52,967 nucleotides of DNA from the NCBI GenBank assembly GCA_017383125.1, contig JAFNYY010000042.1, forward strand, positions 1 through 52,967, given 5' to 3'. The stretch comes from Schwartzia sp. (in: firmicutes). GTDB taxonomy: Bacteria > Bacillota > Negativicutes > Selenomonadales > Selenomonadaceae. Shown here in pieces: positions 8,197 to 17,099 of this stretch. The position numbers and the translations under genes are program-made. The notes beneath the pieces were generated by a model. That model was not told where the DNA came from. It saw only the letters and a list, made by a program, of their open reading frames with translations, and made no database searches. The first letter of the stretch is position 1, and every line of letters begins with the position of its first letter.

Positions 8197-9438
8197 ATGA
8201 ATTTCCCTCTTGACATTGTGATGGTACCCCTTCAGGGTTTTATTCTTCTGTTTACCATCTATTATTTTGTCATTGGTTTCTGCGGTCTTTGGCGTAAGCA
8301 TGAGGATAAGATTCTTACTCCTTCAAAGACTTTCGCCCTGATTGTCGCTGCTCACAATGAGCATGCTGTTATCGCTCAGCTCATCGACAATCTGACCGAG
8401 CTGAAATATCCCCGTGAGCTTTATGATATCTTTGTCATTGCCGATAACTGCAGCGATGACACGGCTGAGATTGCTCGAGCTCATGGCGCCATTGTTCATG
8501 AGCGCTTCAGCGATGTGGGCAAAGGCAAGGGCTTCGCTATGGAGTGGATGTTTGACCGCCTGTTTAAGATGGAGCGTCAGTACGATGCAATTGCCGTATT
8601 TGATGCCGATAATCTTGTTCATCCAAACTTCCTGCTGGAGATGAACAATCGGCTGCTGAAGGGCGATAAGGTCATTCAGGGTTATCTGGATGCAAAGAAT
8701 CCATACGACACCTGGGTAGCCGGAACATTTGCCATTGCTTTTTGGGTTATTGACCATGTTTGGCATCTGGCAAAGACAAATATTGGTCTGTCCTCTGTAC
8801 TTGGCGGTACCGGTATGGTTATTACTACCGACGTTCTGAAGAAGAATGGATGGGGAGCTACCTGTCTGACTGAAGATATGGAATTCACCATGAAGTCCCT
8901 CTGCGATGGTATAAAGACCACCTGGGCGCATGATGCAATCGTATGGGACGAAAAGCCTCTGACCTTTAAGGCGTCGTGGAATCAGCGCAAGCGCTGGGCG
9001 CAGGGCCAGTTTGATGTGGCCCATCGATTCATTCCCCGGATGCTGAAGGAGGGTATCCGCCGTCGTGATATTCGTATTCTGGATGGTTGTTTCCACCTGA
9101 TTCAGCCTCATTTTATGATGATATCCACGATGTTCGTTATCCTGTCGTATGTTCAGATGGGATTGGGACAGCAGTTCTTTACGAATATCTATTATTTCCT
9201 GCCGGCGGAGCTTTTCTCGGTGATTACCCTTGGACAGTATCTGCTGCCGGTAATTATTCTGCTGAAGATAAAAGTCAAGCCGAAGGCATGGCTTTATCTC
9301 CTGCTTTATCCGGTGTTCATCTACTCATGGATACCCATTATTTTCCTTGGCTTTATTCATAGAAATGAGCATGAGTGGAGTCACACCCAACATACTAGAG
9401 CCATTGGATTCAATGAATTTGTAGGCGAAAACAAATAG
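8197..9438 (+). CDS. Membrane GT2-family glycosyltransferase
   Basis: 413 residues from the ATG at 8197, which has ACGGAG about 8 nt upstream; an in-frame GTG at 8179 lacks a good ribosome site. There is one N-terminal membrane segment (about 10-30), then the GT-A domain: ALIVAAHNE at 47-55, DADN at 136-139 (metal/nucleotide-sugar site), TED at 225-227 (base) and QRKRW at 263-267. The last signature places it with processive or polyprenyl-type GT2 enzymes. Three to four C-terminal membrane segments follow. Sugar and acceptor are unknown. It follows pssA by 30 bases and probably shares its promoter, which suggests an envelope glycan or glycolipid role. Confidence 0.9.
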   Translation: MNFPLDIVMVPLQGFILLFTIYYFVIGFCGLWRKHEDKILTPSKTFALIVAAHNEHAVIAQLIDNLTELKYPRELYDIFVIADNCSDDTAEIARAHGAIVHERFSDVGKGKGFAMEWMFDRLFKMERQYDAIAVFDADNLVHPNFLLEMNNRLLKGDKVIQGYLDAKNPYDTWVAGTFAIAFWVIDHVWHLAKTNIGLSSVLGGTGMVITTDVLKKNGWGATCLTEDMEFTMKSLCDGIKTTWAHDAIVWDEKPLTFKASWNQRKRWAQGQFDVAHRFIPRMLKEGIRRRDIRILDGCFHLIQPHFMMISTMFVILSYVQMGLGQQFFTNIYYFLPAELFSVITLGQYLLPVIILLKIKVKPKAWLYLLLYPVFIYSWIPIIFLGFIHRNEHEWSHTQHTRAIGFNEFVGENK

Positions 9439-9443
9439 TTTAG

Positions 9444-9475
9444 AGACGACTGCTGACGGCGGTCGTCTTCTTTCC
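9444..9475 (+). terminator. Hairpin between GT2 gene and queD, terminator-like
   Basis: A 10-bp stem (9444-9453 with 9459-9468, one G-U pair) closes a 5-nt loop TGACG and is followed by TCTTTCC. The U-tract is weak, so it may be only partly effective. Confidence 0.5.
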
Positions 9476-9491
9476 GCAAGGAGAATTTCTC

Positions 9492-9860
9492 ATGTACTTA
9501 CTCACCGTAAAAGAAGATTTTGATGCGGCTCATCGTGTCGTCGGGTACCCAGGAAAATGCGATAAGCTTCACGGCCATTGCTGGACGGTTGAGGTATCTG
9601 TTACCGGTAATCAGCTTGACGAGCTGGGTATGGTAGTAGACTTTAAATATCTGAAGGCAAAGGTTCGGGATGTGCTTAATATATACGATCACCGTTATCT
9701 GAACGAGCTTCCGGATTTCTCCGGTAAGAATCCTACTGCCGAGAATATTGCCTCTGTGATTTACCATCGGATTGCTGATGGGCTGGGGAATGATGCGGCT
9801 GTGAAGCAGGTTACTGTGTGGGAGTCTCCCGGCTCCAGTGTGACCTACAGCGAGGAATAA
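9492..9860 (+). CDS. queD: 6-carboxy-5,6,7,8-tetrahydropterin synthase QueD
   Basis: 122 residues, standard length. Zinc-ligand histidines are visible as H14, H27 and H29 (FDAAHRV, LHGHCW), with C23 as the catalytic cysteine position. The ending WESPGSSVTYSE carries the conserved glutamate of the pterin site. QueD converts 7,8-dihydroneopterin triphosphate to carboxytetrahydropterin, the first committed step of queuosine/preQ0 synthesis. AAGGAG at 9478-9483 precedes the ATG. queE follows 2 bases after the stop. QueC and QueF are not in the window. Confidence 0.96.
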   Translation: MYLLTVKEDFDAAHRVVGYPGKCDKLHGHCWTVEVSVTGNQLDELGMVVDFKYLKAKVRDVLNIYDHRYLNELPDFSGKNPTAENIASVIYHRIADGLGNDAAVKQVTVWESPGSSVTYSEE

Positions 9861-9862
9861 TC

Positions 9863-10645
9863 ATGAATATGATAAATGATCGTATCAATACTCTGCTGAA
9901 CGGACAGAAGCTTGCCACGGAATCAATCATTGAAATTTTCTCTTCCATTCAGGGAGAGGGAAAATATGTGGGATACCGCCAGGCGTTTCTCCGTTTCGAA
10001 GGATGCAATCTGTCTTGCGACTATTGCGATACAGAGCATCGCGTTGGCAGTCATCGTTACTGCCGTGTGGAGCTGAATCCTGGCAGTCATCGTCAGCTGG
10101 AGATACCGAATCCTCTGACTCCGGCAGCTGTTGCGGAGTATGTGAACAATTTTGCTGACATTACTCCTCATCAGGCGCTTTCCCTTACCGGCGGTGAGCC
10201 TCTTCTGCATACGAAATTTATTACGGAGCTTGCGCCTTTGGTACGGCTGCCGCTTCTTTTGGAGACGAACGGTACGCTGGGTCCTCGCCTCAAAAAGGTT
10301 CTGCCTCTTATATCCATTATCTCAATGGATATTAAGCTTCCCAGCATGGTTGGACAGGAGCTTTGGGGTGAACATGGCGTATTTATGGAGATTGCCCGGG
10401 AAAAGGATCTCTATGTAAAGCTGGTTATAGAGAGAGAGTCCTCCACATCGGAAATCAGCAAAGCTATCAGCCTGATTGCTTCAGTTGACCGTTCCATACC
10501 GCTCATCCTTCAGCCGGTGACTCCCCACGGACACTGCAAGGCTCCGTCAGCTGATTTAATGCTGAAGGCTCAGGAGATGGCACTCGGACCGCTCCGTGAT
10601 GTTCGCGTTATCCCGCAGACCCATGTGATGATGGGGCAGAGGTAA
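9863..10645 (+). CDS. queE: 7-carboxy-7-deazaguanine synthase QueE (radical SAM)
   Basis: 260 residues from the ATG at 9863. The frame extends upstream into queD, but that part is out of context. The radical-SAM cluster motif is C48-x3-C52-x2-C55 in FEGCNLSCDYCD. The SIQGEGKYVG segment just before it and LSLTGGEPLL (SAM contact) are typical. The C-terminal PQTHVMMG matches QueE. It rearranges carboxytetrahydropterin to the 7-deazaguanine core. It is slightly longer than the usual 210-245 residues because of a ~20-residue insertion after the third cysteine. Confidence 0.95.
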   Translation: MNMINDRINTLLNGQKLATESIIEIFSSIQGEGKYVGYRQAFLRFEGCNLSCDYCDTEHRVGSHRYCRVELNPGSHRQLEIPNPLTPAAVAEYVNNFADITPHQALSLTGGEPLLHTKFITELAPLVRLPLLLETNGTLGPRLKKVLPLISIISMDIKLPSMVGQELWGEHGVFMEIAREKDLYVKLVIERESSTSEISKAISLIASVDRSIPLILQPVTPHGHCKAPSADLMLKAQEMALGPLRDVRVIPQTHVMMGQR

Positions 10646-10682
10646 CAGGAATAGTATTCAACCTAAGTAAGGGAAAACCGCT

Positions 10683-12401
10683 GTGCTGGTTCACTTCATA
10701 AATGACTGTATTATAATGAAGAAGTTTTTATACTATACGGCTGCAACTCATAGATTTTTGCGGCGAAATCTCGCGTTTATAACCGAGTTCTTTTTTGCGT
10801 CCTTTCTTTCCTTTGCCTGGTATCTGGTAAAGGGGGAGAGAACGGATGTGATGATCTGCTACGGCTTTACTTTGTTTTTCGCCGTTATGCTCATTACCAG
10901 ATTGATTAACTGTATAGACAACGACTGGAAAAGAACAGCACTGAAGGGAATACTCCTTATTGTCACCGTACCGGTGGGAATTTTGGAGCTGTTTGTCATG
11001 TACAATTACGGAGCCGTTTTGGGAGCCGGTGTTGTGGGGGCGCTGCTGGAAACAAATTTTAATGAATCAGTTGAATTTCTGCGGATGTATGTGGGGCCGC
11101 TGGAGGTTTTTTATGCGGCAGCGCTGCTGATTTTTATCTACCAGTTTCATCGCCGGAAGCTTTGGCTTAGAGTGCCGTGGAGCGGTAGGACAGCGGCAAG
11201 GATTACGGCAGTTTTTCTCCTTATAGCTTCCGTTTATACCGTCCGTATGGTAACTGAATATTATGAGATTTTTTACCGGCCGTTCCTGCCTTTGCATCGT
11301 TTCGTTCTGGCATTGGATGTGGCGGTTGAAAATATGCTTGCCTATAATGAGCTGAGAAAAGAAGCGGTAACCGAAATCAGGCTTACCCGCAATGATAGCA
11401 GTATCAGAGATGTTGTTTTCATCCTTGGCGAATCGACAAATCGAAATCACATGAGTCTGTACGGATACTATCTGTTGAATACTCCGCTCCTTCAGGAATT
11501 GAAGGATAAGGAGGAGATCGCCGTATACACAGATGTGGTAAGTCCGCACTCCAATACGATACCTGTACTGCAGAAGCTGTTTACCTTCAGCCACAATGAG
11601 TCTGATAAGCCATGGTACAAGTACAACAATCTGATTGACATAATGAACGCTGCCGGCTATAAAACGCATTGGCTTTCAAATCAGGAAAGCTCCGGCATTT
11701 GGGGAAATGTTGCTCAGTATTACGGAGAGCGCAGCGATGTTCATCGCTACACAAGACTGAGAGAGTCGCGTGAGGATGAGGGAATCCTTGATGAGGAATT
11801 GTTTCCGCTTATCGATGAAGCGATTGCCAATCGTGACGACAAGAAAAACTTCTTCGTTATTCACCTGATGGGCGGACACGGTCTTTACTATAACCGTTAT
11901 CCCTATTCCTTCCATAAGTTTACAGAGAAGGATATAAAGCTGAATGTCAATGAGTCACATAAGCTGATTGTTGCTGAGTATGACAACGCACTTTATTACA
12001 ACGATTACGTTGTCACCGAGATTATCAATAGATTTCGTGATACGGAGGCGCTTGTTATCTATCTGCCTGACCATGGAGAGGCAGTGTATGATGAAGGAGC
12101 AGGTTTTGCCGGTCACATTGAAGAAAATGCCAATCGTCACATGATAGAGGTACCTCTGATTTTCTGGGCGTCTGAGAAATTCCGGGAAAAATATCCGGAT
12201 AATTGGGCAAGAATTGTCAGCTGTACTGACCGGCCGTATATGACCGATGATATGATTCACACGGTACTTGATCTGGTTGATGTAGCTACTGAGGATTATG
12301 AGCCGGGCCGTTCAATCGTAAACAGCCGTTTCGATTACGACAGGATAAGAATATTTGACGGTGCCGACTATGACCGCGAAATTAAGGAAGACCACGAATA
12401 A
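10683..12401 (+). CDS. Phosphoethanolamine transferase (EptA/CptA-type, alkaline phosphatase fold)
   Basis: 572 residues if read from GTG 10683, with AAGGG 9 nt upstream. The alternative ATG at 10716 (MKKFLYY) has no visible ribosome site. Five membrane segments occupy roughly residues 30-190. The periplasmic domain carries FILGESTNRNHMSLYGY with E250 and the nucleophile T252. Further metal-site blocks are HLMGGHG, YLPDHGE and HIEENANRHMIEVPLIFW. The enzyme moves phosphoethanolamine from PE to lipid A or core sugars in the outer leaflet, so it would draw on PE from the psd-pssA operon upstream. The acceptor is not known. A TATAAT at 10712-10717 overlaps the alternative start and is not taken as its promoter. 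Confidence 0.9.
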   Translation: MLVHFINDCIIMKKFLYYTAATHRFLRRNLAFITEFFFASFLSFAWYLVKGERTDVMICYGFTLFFAVMLITRLINCIDNDWKRTALKGILLIVTVPVGILELFVMYNYGAVLGAGVVGALLETNFNESVEFLRMYVGPLEVFYAAALLIFIYQFHRRKLWLRVPWSGRTAARITAVFLLIASVYTVRMVTEYYEIFYRPFLPLHRFVLALDVAVENMLAYNELRKEAVTEIRLTRNDSSIRDVVFILGESTNRNHMSLYGYYLLNTPLLQELKDKEEIAVYTDVVSPHSNTIPVLQKLFTFSHNESDKPWYKYNNLIDIMNAAGYKTHWLSNQESSGIWGNVAQYYGERSDVHRYTRLRESREDEGILDEELFPLIDEAIANRDDKKNFFVIHLMGGHGLYYNRYPYSFHKFTEKDIKLNVNESHKLIVAEYDNALYYNDYVVTEIINRFRDTEALVIYLPDHGEAVYDEGAGFAGHIEENANRHMIEVPLIFWASEKFREKYPDNWARIVSCTDRPYMTDDMIHTVLDLVDVATEDYEPGRSIVNSRFDYDRIRIFDGADYDREIKEDHE

Positions 12402-12459
12402 TAGAGTATGAAATTTCTAAAAGGAATCAATGAATGTTTCCCGGATGAGGGAAAACTGA

Positions 12460-12465
12460 TATAAT
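12460..12465 (+). promoter_or_regulatory. Possible -10 element upstream of flippase gene
   Basis: A perfect TATAAT lies 45 nt upstream of the GTG start. The matching -35 (TTTCCC at 12437-12442, 17 nt away) is poor, so the promoter is uncertain. Confidence 0.35.
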
Positions 12466-12510
12466 ATTCTTTTAGCAGTTATGTGCATTTGTCGAAAGGA
12501 GGGGATATTG

Positions 12511-14211
12511 GTGTCAGAAAAAGAAGTGAGTAACACAGAAGAAGAGAAGAGCGGCATTGGAGCCGAATCACTGATGAAGGGTACCTTTATCCTCACTCTG
12601 GCCGGTATCGTGGTAAAGGTCATCGGTGCGCTGAACTGGATGTTTGTTTCCCGCGTCCTGGGAGGCGAGGGCATCGGTCTTTATCAGATGGCTTTCCCTA
12701 TATACTTCTTTGCTTTGTCCGTGTCTACTGCCGGCGTTCCGGTAGCTATCTCTATTATCACGGCTGAGAGAGTCGCAGTACGCGATATATTCGGAGCGAA
12801 GCGGGTATTCAGACTTTCAATGTGGCTTATGGTTATTACCGGCCTCATCTTCTCAGCGTTGACATATTTTGGTGCCGAGTGGCTCATCGAGTGGCGCTTC
12901 ATTCGCGATCCCCGTGCCTATAGTGCTGTTGTTGCTCTTGCACCGGCGGTTTTCTTCGTAACGATTATTGCCAGCTCTCGCGGATATCTTCAAGGCTGGC
13001 AGTGGATGACACCGACGGCTGTATCTCAGATATATGAGCAGATTTTCCGGGTAGTGACAATGGTGCTGCTGGCTGAGCTGTTCCTTCCCTACGGTCTGGA
13101 ATATGCGGCCGCAGGTGCCAGCCTCGGTGCTTTGGCGGGGGCAGTCATTGCGGTTATTGTTCTTGTCTGGTATCACATAAAACTGAACCGTAACATTGAG
13201 CGTGAGTTTACCCCTGAAGAGTTGCTGCCTCGTGAGGACGAGTATGAGACATCTGCCCTGAAGATATTAAAGCGTATTTTTGATTTGGCATTGCCGGTTT
13301 CCGTTACAAGTATCATGCTGCCGGTTGTATCAAATCTTGATTTGGTTATTGTTCCCCAGCGCCTTGAGGTAGCTGGCTATACAGTAGCCGAGTCTACGGA
13401 GCTTTTTGGATATCTTACCGGTATGGCGGTTCCCCTTATCAATCTGGCGACGATTATGACGGCCTCGCTGGCGGTAAGTATTATACCGGTTTTGTCCGAG
13501 GCAAAGGCACTTGGCAATGTGGCGAAGGTTTATGAGAGCACGGCCAGCTCCATGCGAATTTCAAACTTCGTATGCTTCCCGGCCTTCGTTGTAGTTCTTG
13601 TTTTGGCAGAGCCGATAGCTACGCTTTTCTATAATGCTCCGTCGGCCGGTCCGGCAGTAGCTTCCTGCTCGATCAGTATAGTCCTGCTAGGCCTTCATCA
13701 GGTTTCTACCGGTATACTGCAGGGATTGGGTCACACCAATATCCCCATGATAAATATGATTATCGCTGCGGCGGTAAAGGTGATGCTGAACTGGACTCTG
13801 ACGGCAGATCCGCGGCTTGGTATAATGGGTGCTGCATACGCTACGGCGGCAGACATGGGAGTGGCGGCATTTATAAACATCTACTTCATAAACAAGTATA
13901 TAGGCTACAAAATGGAAATAGGCAAGCTGGTGAAAACTGTTGCTGCATCGGTCGTAATGGCAGGGGCAACCTGGTGGAGTTTCCAGCAGCTGTTTGCCGT
14001 GATGCCTTCCAATACAATAGCGACATTCGGGGCAGTATTCTTTGGCTGTGCCATCTATATTGCTGTTATGATTATTATAGGTGGTATTGACGAAAAGGAT
14101 ATGGAGCAGGTGCCAATCCTTGGTCGTCATACAATCAAACTGCTGCGCCGCATCGGAGTGTTTAAGGAAAAGCCGGCAGAAGCTGCCGACAGCAGCGGGG
14201 AGAGACAGTAA
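12511..14211 (+). CDS. SpoVB/MurJ-like polysaccharide or lipid II flippase (MOP superfamily)
   Basis: 566 residues from GTG 12511, preceded by AAAGGAGGGG at 12495-12504. Fourteen or so hydrophobic segments are spread over the length. The opening block LMKGTFILTLAGIVVKVIGALNWM and the SRVLGGEGIGLYQMAFPIYFF segment are typical of the SpoVB branch in Firmicutes. These proteins move lipid-linked wall precursors or polysaccharide units across the inner membrane. A sporulation role cannot be assumed. The lipid kinase that follows overlaps by one base, so the pair is co-translated. Confidence 0.9.
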   Translation: MSEKEVSNTEEEKSGIGAESLMKGTFILTLAGIVVKVIGALNWMFVSRVLGGEGIGLYQMAFPIYFFALSVSTAGVPVAISIITAERVAVRDIFGAKRVFRLSMWLMVITGLIFSALTYFGAEWLIEWRFIRDPRAYSAVVALAPAVFFVTIIASSRGYLQGWQWMTPTAVSQIYEQIFRVVTMVLLAELFLPYGLEYAAAGASLGALAGAVIAVIVLVWYHIKLNRNIEREFTPEELLPREDEYETSALKILKRIFDLALPVSVTSIMLPVVSNLDLVIVPQRLEVAGYTVAESTELFGYLTGMAVPLINLATIMTASLAVSIIPVLSEAKALGNVAKVYESTASSMRISNFVCFPAFVVVLVLAEPIATLFYNAPSAGPAVASCSISIVLLGLHQVSTGILQGLGHTNIPMINMIIAAAVKVMLNWTLTADPRLGIMGAAYATAADMGVAAFINIYFINKYIGYKMEIGKLVKTVAASVVMAGATWWSFQQLFAVMPSNTIATFGAVFFGCAIYIAVMIIIGGIDEKDMEQVPILGRHTIKLLRRIGVFKEKPAEAADSSGERQ

Positions 14212-15107
14212 TGAAGCGACGGAAGATTGTTCTCATGTACAACCCTGTCTCTGGTCATGCTAGGTTCAAATACAGACTTGATGAAATAACCGAAATCTGT
14301 CAGAAGAATGGGGCAATTCTGATCCCCTATCGGACGGAAAAGGAAAATCCGGAGCTGCCGGATTTTTTGCGGGAGGTTGACCCGGATGGCATTATCGCTG
14401 CCGGAGGAGACGGAACTCTGCACCATTCTATCGATTTGCTGCTGAGAAATGGTATAAGCAAACCGGTGGGCGTCATCGGCAGCGGAACCTCCAACGACTT
14501 TGCCACTTATCTTGGAGTACATAATCGCCTGAAGGAATATGTGGGAAAAATAGCGGCGGGGACGGCCAGCATCAGAGAAATAGATACCGGCTGTGCCAAT
14601 GGACATTACTTCATCAATGTCGCTTCGGCCGGAATGCTTACTGATGTTCCCCACAAGGTGAATACTAAGCTGAAAAATACCTTCGGTAAGCTGGCGTACT
14701 ATGTCAGCGGTCTTAAGGAAGTAGCAAAATTTAAGCCGTTGCCCGTTACCATTGAAACCGAAGGTAAAATATATCACGAGGATACATTCCTCTTCGTCAT
14801 AATAAACAGCGATGCGGTAGGCAGCTTTCGTAATGTGGTCGGCGGTGTTGCTGTAGATGACGGCCTTCTTGACCTGCTCCTCGTCAGATGGGGAAGTCCG
14901 GCGGAGCTTATGAGCCTGACGGCATCACTTGCCGGCGGCAAGGGTATCGGTGGGGCGAAAAATGTCCTGCATCTCCAGTCGGACAGATTTATGATTACCA
15001 CAGACAGCGGTGGGGCGGTAGAGAGTGACCTTGATGGCGAAATAGGACCGAGGTTTCCGCTGGAAATTACCGCGAAGCAGCGGGCCGTGAGATTTTTTTG
15101 CCTGTGA
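14211..15107 (+). CDS. Diacylglycerol/lipid kinase (DagK/YegS family)
   Basis: 298 residues. The nucleotide-binding motif GGDGT is at residues 65-69, after IIAAG. MYNPVSGHARFK at 9-20 and GVIGSGTSNDFA around 90 are the other family blocks. The GVAVDDGLLDLLLV segment near 220 is the metal/structural site of the second domain. It phosphorylates diacylglycerol or a related lipid at the membrane surface. Coupling to a flippase gene suggests recycling of lipid released by envelope synthesis, including diacylglycerol left by phosphoglycerol or phosphoethanolamine transfer; this is inference. Confidence 0.92.
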   Translation: MKRRKIVLMYNPVSGHARFKYRLDEITEICQKNGAILIPYRTEKENPELPDFLREVDPDGIIAAGGDGTLHHSIDLLLRNGISKPVGVIGSGTSNDFATYLGVHNRLKEYVGKIAAGTASIREIDTGCANGHYFINVASAGMLTDVPHKVNTKLKNTFGKLAYYVSGLKEVAKFKPLPVTIETEGKIYHEDTFLFVIINSDAVGSFRNVVGGVAVDDGLLDLLLVRWGSPAELMSLTASLAGGKGIGGAKNVLHLQSDRFMITTDSGGAVESDLDGEIGPRFPLEITAKQRAVRFFCL

Positions 15108-15131
15108 CTGTATCTATCGGGGAGATTAAAA

Positions 15132-16190
15132 ATGGAGAAAACGATTTTTGATATTCCGACAGTTACCCTCGATGATGAGAACAGTGCGCTTCTCATTATA
15201 GACCAGACTCTGCTTCCCGGTGAGCTGAAGCAGATTGCCCTAAAAGAGCAGCCGGAAATTCACGAGGCAATTTACAAGCTGCGGGTCAGAGGGGCTCCGG
15301 CCATCGGCGTTGCAGCAGCACATGGCATATATCTGGCCGCTAAGGCGATTGATATTGAGGATGCGGCAGATTTTGCTGCTGCATTTCTAAAGGCACGGGA
15401 TTATCTGAAGAGCGCTAGACCGACGGCGGTAAATCTTGCTTGGGCGTTGGAACGGATGACTCGTGTAATGCTGGAGTCTCTGGATGATGGAATACCTGCG
15501 GTAAAGGCAGCACTTCTGAAAGAAGCTGTCGACATTCAGCGGGAGGATGAGGAGACCTGTAAGGCTATCGGTGAGTACGGACTCAGTCTACTGAAGCCCG
15601 GTGACGGTCTGCTCACTCATTGCAACGCCGGTCAGCTGGCTACCTGCCGTTACGGTACAGCTACTGCACCTATGTACCTGGGACACGAGCGTGGATACGG
15701 GTTCCGGATTTTCTGTGATGAAACCCGTCCTCTGCTTCAGGGAGCGAGACTTACCGCTACTGAGCTCAGCAGTGCCGGAATGGACGTTACCCTTATCTGT
15801 GACAACATGGCAGCCACAGTTTTGAAAAAAGGCCTGATAGACGCTATTTTTGTTGGCTGTGATCGGGTGGCTATGAACGGAGATACTGCCAATAAGATTG
15901 GTACCATGCCGTTGGCTATAGCAGCAAAGCGCTTCGGAGTACCGTTCTATGTCTGTGCGCCGACCTCGACTATTGATCCGGATGCAGCAACCGGTGACGG
16001 TATTGTCATCGAGGAACGGCCGGCAGAGGAAGTAAGTGATATGTGGTACAGGTCGCGGATGACCGGTGACAAGGTTAAGGTGTTTAATCCCGCCTTTGAT
16101 GTCACCGACGCGGAACTGATTACCGCTTTTGTGACGGAAAAGGGAATACTTAAGCCGCCTTTTGGTATATCTCTGGCTTCCGTAAAGTAA
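15132..16190 (+). CDS. mtnA: S-methyl-5-thioribose-1-phosphate isomerase
   Basis: 352 residues. The catalytic cysteine is C164 in THCNAG and the catalytic aspartate D244 in GCDRVAMNGDTANKIGT, matching the C160/D240 pair of Bacillus MtnA. KLRVRGAPAIGVAAAHG at 49-66 is the substrate loop. It converts methylthioribose-1-phosphate to methylthioribulose-1-phosphate in methionine salvage. GGGGAG precedes the ATG. No other salvage gene (mtnK, mtnB, mtnN) lies in the window, so the pathway must be completed elsewhere. Distinguished from the related eIF2B subunits by the THCNAG block. Confidence 0.96.
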   Translation: MEKTIFDIPTVTLDDENSALLIIDQTLLPGELKQIALKEQPEIHEAIYKLRVRGAPAIGVAAAHGIYLAAKAIDIEDAADFAAAFLKARDYLKSARPTAVNLAWALERMTRVMLESLDDGIPAVKAALLKEAVDIQREDEETCKAIGEYGLSLLKPGDGLLTHCNAGQLATCRYGTATAPMYLGHERGYGFRIFCDETRPLLQGARLTATELSSAGMDVTLICDNMAATVLKKGLIDAIFVGCDRVAMNGDTANKIGTMPLAIAAKRFGVPFYVCAPTSTIDPDAATGDGIVIEERPAEEVSDMWYRSRMTGDKVKVFNPAFDVTDAELITAFVTEKGILKPPFGISLASVK

Positions 16191-16197
16191 CAAGTTC

Positions 16198-16226
16198 TTG
16201 ACCGTTTTCGGCAGGCAGGTTATAAT
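16198..16226 (+). promoter_or_regulatory. Promoter of yebC
   Basis: TTGACC (16198-16203), a 17-nt spacer and a perfect TATAAT (16221-16226) lie directly after the mtnA stop. Confidence 0.75.
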
Positions 16227-16288
16227 AAATCATTGATTTTTGAACATTATGCGGGCATTTAGCTACGCTGAAAAGGAGAGTTTCTTTC

Positions 16289-17020
16289 ATGTCAGGACAT
16301 TCCAAATGGGCAAACATTAAGCGCAAAAAAGGTGCAAACGATGCCATCCGCGGTAAGATTACCACTAAGATTGGCCGTGAAATTACTATTGCTGTTCGCA
16401 TGGGCGGACCGGATCCTATCGGCAACATGCGTCTGAAGCTGGCTCTTTCCAAGGCAAAGGCCAATAACATTCCGAAGGAAAACATTCAGCGTGCTATTGC
16501 AAAGGGGCAGGGTGCTGCTGACGGGAGCAATTACGAAGAGTTCACCTATGAGGGCTACGGCCCCGGCGGCATTGCCGTACTGCTGGATATCATGACTGAT
16601 AACCGCAATCGTACTGCTGCCGATGTTCGTCATCTTTTCTCCAAGCATGGCGGCAACATGGGTCAGGATGGCTGCGTAGCCTGGATGTTCAAGAAGAAGG
16701 CAGTGTTCGTTGTAGAGCGTGAGACCTTCGATGACGAGGATGAACTGATGAACCTCGTTCTTGAAGCAGGAGCTGAAGACTTCGAGGCAATGGATGATGC
16801 TTTTGAAATCACCGCTGCTCCTGAGGACTTCGAGGCTGTTGCCAATGCTCTCGAGGAGAAGGGTATTGAGACGGCGTCTGCAGAGGTTACCATGGTACCG
16901 GACAACACCGTTCATCTTGAAGGCAAGGACGCCGAGAAGATGTTGGCACTTGTAGATGCTCTGGAAGAAAATGATGATGTCCAGAATGTTTACGCCAACT
17001 ACGAAATTGACGGCGAGTGA
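16289..17020 (+). CDS. YebC/TACO1-family protein
   Basis: 243 residues, the normal length. The N-terminus GHSKWANIKRKKGAND is the family hallmark, followed by MRLKLALSKAKANNIPKENIQRAIAKGQG and GPGGIAVLLDIMTDNRNRTA. The last third is strongly acidic. The family has been described as a transcription regulator and, in more recent work, as a ribosome-associated factor that helps translation through difficult proline stretches. It has its own promoter and terminator, so it is a single-gene unit. AAAGGAG lies 9 nt before the ATG. Confidence 0.96.
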   Translation: MSGHSKWANIKRKKGANDAIRGKITTKIGREITIAVRMGGPDPIGNMRLKLALSKAKANNIPKENIQRAIAKGQGAADGSNYEEFTYEGYGPGGIAVLLDIMTDNRNRTAADVRHLFSKHGGNMGQDGCVAWMFKKKAVFVVERETFDDEDELMNLVLEAGAEDFEAMDDAFEITAAPEDFEAVANALEEKGIETASAEVTMVPDNTVHLEGKDAEKMLALVDALEENDDVQNVYANYEIDGE

Positions 17021-17036
17021 TTTATAGAATAATCTG

Positions 17037-17063
17037 ACGCCCCCGCCATCGGGGGCGTTTTTA
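17037..17063 (+). terminator. Terminator after yebC
   Basis: A 9-bp perfect GC-rich stem (17037-17045 with 17050-17058), a CCAT loop and a run of Ts follow the yebC stop by 16 nt. Confidence 0.9.
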
Positions 17064-17099
17064 AATGACTGACTACGATGGCTGCGAAGGGAGCCAAAA

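Noticed and set aside
10690-10717. TTCACT and TATAAT as a promoter for the phosphoethanolamine transferase
   Set aside because: The -10 overlaps the possible ATG at 10716, so the message would start after it; the match is probably chance.
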